This document shows positions 15,884 through 20,758 of a stretch of DNA of 20,758 nt, one piece after another (position 1 is the first letter of the stretch; every line of letters starts with the position of its first letter). A model generated the notes under the pieces. The model saw only the letters and a list, made by a program, of their open reading frames with translations. It searched no databases and was not told the origin of the DNA. The stretch lies in contig DALYJJ010000110.1 in NCBI GenBank assembly GCA_031969915.1, forward strand, positions 1 through 20,758, written 5' to 3'. The DNA is from DALYJJ01 sp031969915 (GTDB lineage: Bacteria > Acidobacteriota > Terriglobia > Bryobacterales > Bryobacteraceae). The translations under genes and the position numbers were made by a program.

Positions 15884-18113
15884 CCCGCCGGGCTCCGATC
15901 ACGGCCAGCGCCACAGCCGCCAGTAGCGCCGCCAGAGTGAGTATGGCGCCAACAATCACCGATGCCGGACGGTATCGGAAGTCCACTCGGTGCAGGCCTC
16001 GTTCGACCACCACTCCCCGAATCGCCCCGTTGAGTTCGATGATCTCCGCCGGGCGTCCGTCCACCTGCGCCCTCCAGCCGGGGTAATAGGTGTCATTCAG
16101 AACAACCACTCCCCGGCATCCCAGACGAGCTTCCAACGTCACGCCGCCGGACGTGTGGCTCTTCACTTGAACCCCGTCCTCCCCGGCGCATTGCTCGAGG
16201 TTCGCCGGGGGCTTCCCGGCGAATGCGACCGTCAGAAGGTCCACGTTCGGGTCTCTCAGGGCAGCGCGAAGGACGTTCTCGTCGTTCCATGCCCTCACCT
16301 CGTGTACCACCCAAGACCGGGGAAACGCCCCCGGATTCAGGTACACGTTCAGCCCGTTCTCGGCTTTGTAAACCATTTCTTGATCAACGCGTTGCGGCTC
16401 TTTTCTCACCGTGTACTTCACACTGAACATCTGCAACATCCGGGGCTCGTCCATCTCCAGGCGGTGGAGATTCTCCGTGATGCTCGCCAGGTACCCGCGA
16501 TAGGTCTCGATCCCATGCCAGTCGCCGAAGTTGAAGGGAATCCCATCGTCGGCAATCTCCGTCCGGACAAGCCCCTGCCTCTTCAGAAAGGCAGCGAGCT
16601 CATGGTGTTGCTGCATCTTGTTCAAGAAGATTGTGCGATGCTTGTCGAGCCTGTGTGGCAGATGGGCTCCAGTCACGATCCCAAGCTCCACCGTCATCAG
16701 AATCGCGGCGAGGACTGCGATGGTGGTTGCCGGCAGCGACGCGTTCCGCCAGGCTGCCAACAGACCAGCCGCCAGGAGCGCGAAGCCGGCCGTCAGGATC
16801 ATGCGCTCATCCCCTAAACCGTTCGGCCCAACCACCATCGCCCGAGCCCACATTCCGAGAAACAGCACCGCTGCAAACGCCGCCAGACCATGGGTGAAGC
16901 GGCGGGGCCAGAGGCCTTCCGCGATGTTCGATATATGATTTAAGAAATAAGCGGTTAGGGCAGAAAAGCTAAAGTTGAATATGATGGCCGCCATGGAAGG
17001 AGATCGAGCTTTCTCTACAAGTGGTGCTAGAGAGTAGAGAATGCCGTGGAGGACGTTCGCCTCACCCAGGGCAAGCAGCAGCCCGCCGATGCCCAGGAAA
17101 GCGAACAACTTGATGTGAAAGTCCCTCCACAGCATTGCAATAGAGAGACAAGCGAAAGCGAACGCTGAGATGCCGAGGTAAGCCGGCGCATTTCGATGCC
17201 AGCCGGGGATGACGATACCGAGTACGGAGACTGCGTTGAACGAATACTCGCGGTGCACCGAGTAGGGCACCTCTTGGTTCCAACCGACTGGCTCGTCGCC
17301 CCCCACCCACCGCTTCGCTCGGTGTCCGTATTCGTAAGCGGGGAGGATTTGGAGGGCGCCGCCCGCTATGGCGAACGCCGCCGAGAGGGCAGCCAAGCGC
17401 ACGAAGTTCCAGTGGATCTGTCCCTTGCGAAGGATGTGGAACAGCCAGAGCGCGGCCACCGAAAGCCCGATGTACGTCGGCACTTGGTGGTGTCCAGAGA
17501 GCCAGGCGAAGCCCAGGAAGAGACCCGAAAGCGCGGCGCTCGACACGGGCCGAACCCCGCGGAAGACGCGCAGCAGGAAGAGGATCACGAGCGGGAACCA
17601 CACCCCGCCGTTGAGCATCTGCGGCCAATCGATGTGGCCCATAAAGCCGCTCAGCGCGAAAACCATTCCGCCGGCGATCGACGCAATCCGGCGCAGCCCT
17701 AGATCGCGCAGCAGCCAGTACATAAAGACCGCTGCCATCCAATGCATGGCGACGAAATACCAGTGCAGCCAACTCAGCTTGATCCAGCCGTCGCGTTGGG
17801 GCAGGGAAAAGAGGAGCCAATTCAGCGGGTAGGCCGTGCCAGGCTGTGCCTGGCCGATGAGCGGCTGCCCGTTCCACATGTACGGATCCCAGAGCGGCAC
17901 CCGCCCGGAGTGGAACTCGCCCGCCTGGAACTGGAACCACGGGAGCACCTGATAGGAGAGGTCCGGGCTCTCCAGCCACGTGTATTGGTTTGTGAGTACG
18001 AGCTTCCACCAAAAGCCGGCCATCAAGAGGGCAATCAGCACCGGATCGAACACCAGATGCACCAGCCAGCTTGGTGGTTTGCGAACGGGTTGGTGCTTTT
18101 CGGCCACCATCAT
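15843..18113 (-). CDS. YfhO-family polytopic membrane protein
   Basis: This is a membrane protein of about 756 residues with roughly a dozen hydrophobic helices, a large non-membrane C-terminal domain and a last helix (ASVIVGAILTLAALLAAVALAVIG) before a short basic tail. Landmarks are ESPDLSYQVLPWFQFQ and GRVPLWDPYMWNGQPLIGQ near the N-terminus and VLNDTYYPGWRAQVDGRP near the C-terminus, the pattern of the YfhO family. These resemble GT-C glycosyltransferases using polyprenyl-linked sugars; Bacillus YfhO is tied to lipoteichoic acid glycosylation, but the role here is unknown. The start is uncertain. I use the ATG at 18113, giving a short basic N-terminus before the first helix; 18110 and 18203 are also in frame, and none has a clear Shine-Dalgarno sequence. 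The 3' end overlaps the convergent GH13 gene by 41 bases. Confidence 0.82.
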   Translation of the reverse strand: MMVAEKHQPVRKPPSWLVHLVFDPVLIALLMAGFWWKLVLTNQYTWLESPDLSYQVLPWFQFQAGEFHSGRVPLWDPYMWNGQPLIGQAQPGTAYPLNWLLFSLPQRDGWIKLSWLHWYFVAMHWMAAVFMYWLLRDLGLRRIASIAGGMVFALSGFMGHIDWPQMLNGGVWFPLVILFLLRVFRGVRPVSSAALSGLFLGFAWLSGHHQVPTYIGLSVAALWLFHILRKGQIHWNFVRLAALSAAFAIAGGALQILPAYEYGHRAKRWVGGDEPVGWNQEVPYSVHREYSFNAVSVLGIVIPGWHRNAPAYLGISAFAFACLSIAMLWRDFHIKLFAFLGIGGLLLALGEANVLHGILYSLAPLVEKARSPSMAAIIFNFSFSALTAYFLNHISNIAEGLWPRRFTHGLAAFAAVLFLGMWARAMVVGPNGLGDERMILTAGFALLAAGLLAAWRNASLPATTIAVLAAILMTVELGIVTGAHLPHRLDKHRTIFLNKMQQHHELAAFLKRQGLVRTEIADDGIPFNFGDWHGIETYRGYLASITENLHRLEMDEPRMLQMFSVKYTVRKEPQRVDQEMVYKAENGLNVYLNPGAFPRSWVVHEVRAWNDENVLRAALRDPNVDLLTVAFAGKPPANLEQCAGEDGVQVKSHTSGGVTLEARLGCRGVVVLNDTYYPGWRAQVDGRPAEIIELNGAIRGVVVERGLHRVDFRYRPASVIVGAILTLAALLAAVALAVIGARRARAQTPPTPSPVQ

Positions 18114-18201
18114 CAGCGACCATGGTAACGCGAAGCCGTCTGGGATCAAAGGGTTGCGCTTTGGAGTCCGGATTGCTCTTAGGGTGAATGGAGAGTCCGC
18201 C
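18114..18201. other. Divergent intergenic region, largest gap in the window
   Basis: These 88 bases separate the YfhO-family gene from the FecR-domain gene and should hold both promoters. I see no convincing -35/-10 pair and no strong inverted repeat. If the YfhO-family gene instead starts at 18203, this stretch is coding and the two start codons overlap in a CATG. Confidence 0.4.
18190..18195 (+). promoter_or_regulatory. Ribosome binding site of the FecR-domain gene
   Basis: GGAGAG lies a few bases before the ATG at 18202 (8 bases from the end of its GGAG core). It supports this start, directly at a signal peptide. Confidence 0.6.
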
Positions 18202-20758
18202 ATGAAACGCACATCATACGGGTTGCTGCTTGCGGTAGCGGTGATGCTGACGCCGGGACAGGTTCGTGCCGATGTGGACGACGGGCAGCCGGGCCGAGGC
18301 GTGGCCCGGGTGAGCGTCATGAACGGCGATGTGTCGGTCCGTCGCGGCGACTCGGGCGACTGGGTTGCGGCGGCGCTGAACGCCCCGTTGGTTGTCGGCG
18401 ACCGCTTGTATACCGGCCCCGGATCGCGCGCGGAGTTGCAGTTGGACTGGGCGAACATGATCCGTCTCGCCTCCGATACCGAAGTGCGCTTGACGGAGTT
18501 GGAGCACCGCCGCTACCAGTTGCAGCTCGCACGGGGCGTAACCACGTTTCGCGTGCTGCGCGACACTGAGGCGGAGATTGAGATCTCGACGCCGACCGTT
18601 TCCGTGCGGCCCGTGCGCCGGGGATCGTATCGCGTCGAGGTGCGGCCCGACGGAACCACCGAGGTGACCGTGCGCGGTGGCGAGGCGGAAATCTTCACGC
18701 CGCGCGGCTCCGAGCGCCTGCGCAGCGGACAGACCCTGCTCGCGCGCGGGAGCGTCTCGGATCCCGAGTTCCGGATCGTGGACGCCGAGGGCCGCGACGA
18801 TTGGGACCGTTGGAACGAGGCGCGCGACCGCGACCTGGAACGGTCGGGATCGTATCGTCATGTCGGGCGCCACGTGTGGGGCGCCGAGGATTTGGACCAG
18901 CACGGCGCGTGGATCAACACGCCGGATTACGGCATGGTGTGGTCACCGAACGTCGCGCCGGGCTGGGCGCCGTATCGGTACGGACGCTGGTCGTGGGTCG
19001 ATTATTGGGGTTGGTCGTGGGTCAGCCACGATCCATGGGGTTGGGCCCCCTACCACTGGGGCCGCTGGTGCTGGTGGGGAAACCGCTGGTGCTGGTGGCC
19101 GGGTGGCGGCCGCTGGTGGCGGCCCGCGCTGGTCGGCTGGGTAGGTTGGAATCACTGGGGCGGCTTCAATGTGAATGTCGGCCTCGGCTTCGGACGCGTG
19201 GGCTGGTTCCCGCTCGGTCCCGTCGATCCGTTCTACGGATGGTGGGGCTCGCGGTGGGGCGGCTGGGGCCGCAGCGGCCGCGTGTTCGTTGACAACCGGA
19301 CCATCGTCAACAACATCAACATCACGAACATCTATCGGAACGCCCGGATCGCGGATTCGATCACTGCGGTGGAAGGCGCGGATTTCAGCCGCGGAAACGC
19401 CGGGCGCGCGATCCGTGTGAATGCCGACGACCTGTCGCGGGCGAGCCTGGTGCGGGGCGCCTTGCCGGTGGCGCCGGAGCGCGAAAGCCTGCGGCTGGCG
19501 GATCGCGAAGTGCGGAATACGCCGCGTGGCGGCGGCGCGGAGGAGGGCCGGTTCTTCGCGCGGCGTGAACCGTCGCGCGTGGAGCGGGTACCGTTCGACG
19601 AGCAGCGGCGCGGAGTGACCGAGTACGCCCGGCAGACCGTGGGCAACGATTTGCCCCGCGTTGCCGAACGCGGCGGCGGTCTCGATCGCGGAGCCGCCAG
19701 TGATCGCGGCTCGGGAACGGATCGAGGCGCGGGCGTGGATCGGGGAGCCGATGGCGGGCGCGGCTGGCGGCGGGTCGGCGAAGCGGAAGGCGGCGCCGGA
19801 AGCCGCTCTGAGTCCGCGGATCCCACCGGCGGCTGGCGCGGATTCGGACGCCCCTCGGAAGAGCGGTCCAATCGCGGCGCAGGTTCGGCGGATGATGCCC
19901 GCCGCAGCAACATCGAGAGCCGCGGTGGAACCAGCGGGAGCGGTTCGAGCGACGACGCCGGCGGCTGGCGCCGTTTCGGTGAGCCGGGGCGGGGAAGCCG
20001 TGGCGGCGACACCGTCGAGCGTGGCGGTGGCCGTGCGGAGTCGCCCCGGAGTGAGAGCCCGAGCGGCTGGGAGCGGTTCAATCGCGGTTCCGGCGGCTCC
20101 CGTTCGGAGTCACCTCGCGTCGAGACGCCCAGGACGGAAACTCCGCGCGGCGGCGATTCCTCGAGCGGCTGGGAGCGGTTTGGCCGGGGCGGCAGTGGCG
20201 GACGCTCGGAGAGCCCCCGGACGGAGCCTCCGTCGAGAACCGAGACGCCGCGCGTCGATCGCAGCGAAACGCCGCGCGGCAGCGATTCGTCCCGCGGCAC
20301 GTCCCCGAGCCGGGAAGGCCGCACGAGCGGTCGTGGCAACGACGTGGCAAGCTGGCGGTCGTTCAGTGGAGATAACTTCGGGAGCCGCTCCTCCGGGGGC
20401 GGCTTCAGCGGCCGTTCCAGTGGCGGCGACTATGGTGTTTCCCGAGGCGCGGATTCGGGCGGCCGATCCTATGGTGGTTCGCGCGGCTCGTTTGGTTCGG
20501 ACCGCGGTTCGTCCGGAGGGTCCTACTCCGGCGGCAGCGTGTATGGCGGGTCGCGAGGCGGTGGCGGTTTCTCTTCGGGTGGCGGCGGCTCATACGGCGG
20601 TGGCATGAGGTCCGGCGGCGGCTCCTCCGGCGGTGGCGGCTTCGGTGGCGGCGGTTCGTACGGCGGCATGCGCGGCGGCGGTGGCTATTCGGGTGGCGGA
20701 GGAGGCGGCTCCTATGGCGGCATGCGCGGCGGGAGCGGCGGGTACTCCGGCGGGGGTT
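18202..20758 (+). CDS. Exported FecR-domain, Trp-rich (DUF6600-like), Gly-rich protein (3' end missing)
   Basis: I translated this frame by hand: it stays open from the ATG at 18202 to the right edge, 852 codons with no stop. A signal peptide (MKRTSYGLLLAVAVMLTPGQVRA) is followed by a FecR-like beta domain at about residues 33-185, with VSVMNGDVSVRRG, VVGDRLYTGPGSRAEL and RLRSGQTLLARG. Residues 234-360 form a very Trp-rich module (27 Trp) of the kind I recall as DUF6600, with repeats such as WAPYRYGRWSWV and WGWAPYHWGRW. The only two Cys are C290 and C297. From about residue 487 the chain is low-complexity Gly/Ser/Arg/Glu, with W-[RE]-x-[FV] motifs at W522, 545, 589, 623, 657 and 718, then Gly-Tyr-Met-rich repeats. 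It is likely exported, perhaps a surface or matrix protein; function is unknown. The FecR part alone does not imply iron signalling, as no FecI or receptor gene is beside it. Confidence 0.85.
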   Translation, partial: MKRTSYGLLLAVAVMLTPGQVRADVDDGQPGRGVARVSVMNGDVSVRRGDSGDWVAAALNAPLVVGDRLYTGPGSRAELQLDWANMIRLASDTEVRLTELEHRRYQLQLARGVTTFRVLRDTEAEIEISTPTVSVRPVRRGSYRVEVRPDGTTEVTVRGGEAEIFTPRGSERLRSGQTLLARGSVSDPEFRIVDAEGRDDWDRWNEARDRDLERSGSYRHVGRHVWGAEDLDQHGAWINTPDYGMVWSPNVAPGWAPYRYGRWSWVDYWGWSWVSHDPWGWAPYHWGRWCWWGNRWCWWPGGGRWWRPALVGWVGWNHWGGFNVNVGLGFGRVGWFPLGPVDPFYGWWGSRWGGWGRSGRVFVDNRTIVNNINITNIYRNARIADSITAVEGADFSRGNAGRAIRVNADDLSRASLVRGALPVAPERESLRLADREVRNTPRGGGAEEGRFFARREPSRVERVPFDEQRRGVTEYARQTVGNDLPRVAERGGGLDRGAASDRGSGTDRGAGVDRGADGGRGWRRVGEAEGGAGSRSESADPTGGWRGFGRPSEERSNRGAGSADDARRSNIESRGGTSGSGSSDDAGGWRRFGEPGRGSRGGDTVERGGGRAESPRSESPSGWERFNRGSGGSRSESPRVETPRTETPRGGDSSSGWERFGRGGSGGRSESPRTEPPSRTETPRVDRSETPRGSDSSRGTSPSREGRTSGRGNDVASWRSFSGDNFGSRSSGGGFSGRSSGGDYGVSRGADSGGRSYGGSRGSFGSDRGSSGGSYSGGSVYGGSRGGGGFSSGGGGSYGGGMRSGGGSSGGGGFGGGGSYGGMRGGGGYSGGGGGGSYGGMRGGSGGYSGGG
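19062..19098 (+). repeat. Tandem 16-base repeat (21-base period) in the Trp-rich module
   Basis: CCGCTGGTGCTGGTGG occurs at 19062-19077 and again at 19083-19098. It is in frame and encodes two RWCWW units separated by GN, consistent with a 21-base duplication inside the Trp cluster. Confidence 0.8.
20581..20758 (+). repeat. Gly-rich coding repeats at the right edge
   Basis: Three imperfect in-frame units contain GGSYGG(G)MR followed by Gly/Ser and, in the last two, GYSGG. They begin near 20581, 20645 and 20701. The last continues past the window, so the repeat number is unknown. Confidence 0.75.

Noticed and set aside
18202..18760. A FecI-FecR iron-signalling system
   Set aside because: The domain is FecR-like but has a cleavable signal peptide and no transmembrane anti-sigma N-terminus. 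The ECF gene in the window is 12 kb away and paired with a kinase.
19332..20608. Open frames on both strands (19332-20339 minus, 19661-20608 plus) in the right-hand low-complexity region
   Set aside because: They are shadow frames of the repeat-rich FecR-domain gene, which continues from a ribosome site and signal peptide at 18202.
19062..20758. CRISPR array or non-coding tandem repeat
   Set aside because: The repeats are imperfect, in frame, without regular spacers, and encode Trp- or Gly-rich protein.

Overview
The window looks like a densely packed, high-GC chromosome segment from an Acidobacteriota member of the Bryobacterales / Solibacter type. This is inferred from gene content: an ECF sigma factor translationally coupled to a Ser/Thr kinase-TPR protein, a PSCyt/DUF1549/DUF1553 cytochrome-like protein next to a Tat-exported DUF1501 protein, and a FecR plus Trp-rich (DUF6600-like) exported protein. 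Planctomycetota or Verrucomicrobiota cannot be excluded without a marker gene. No rRNA, tRNA, CRISPR array, insertion sequence or phage gene was seen. No gap between genes exceeds about 90 bases.

Layout. (1) 1-2988, + strand: the 3' part of a membrane fusion of an ABC-2-type permease and an M1 metallopeptidase, open at the left edge, then a PlsC-type acyltransferase 2 bases later. (2) 3000-6304, - strand: ECF sigma factor followed by its overlapping Ser/Thr kinase-TPR partner. (3) 6333-10992, + strand, divergent from the sigma gene: a secreted protein with three CxxCH motifs (two PSCyt1 domains, DUF1549, DUF1553), then the DUF1501 protein with a strong ribosome binding site. (4) 11010-12587, - strand: large subunit of a B12-dependent acyl-CoA mutase. 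(5) 12626-15883, + strand: PduO-type cobalamin adenosyltransferase, AAC(3)-family acetyltransferase and exported GH13 alpha-glucanase, spaced -4 and +10 bases and probably one operon. (6) 15843-18113, - strand: YfhO-family polytopic membrane protein whose 3' end overlaps the GH13 gene. (7) 18202 to the right edge, + strand: a FecR-domain, Trp-rich, then extremely Gly/Ser/Arg-rich exported protein with no stop inside the window.

How the genes may work together. The sigma/kinase pair and the cytochrome/DUF1501 pair share one short divergent control region, which suggests but does not prove regulatory coupling. The mutase and the adenosyltransferase that makes its coenzyme are divergent across 38 bases. 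The mutase carries the residues that distinguish isobutyryl-CoA mutase (Phe and Gln) from methylmalonyl-CoA mutase (Tyr and Arg), so the default name methylmalonyl-CoA mutase is probably wrong. The least conventional gene is the last one: a 27-Trp cluster holding the only two cysteines, followed by a disordered tail of at least 360 residues with a recurrent W-[RE]-x-[FV] motif and Gly-rich repeats. I found no convincing new multi-gene defence or mobile system.
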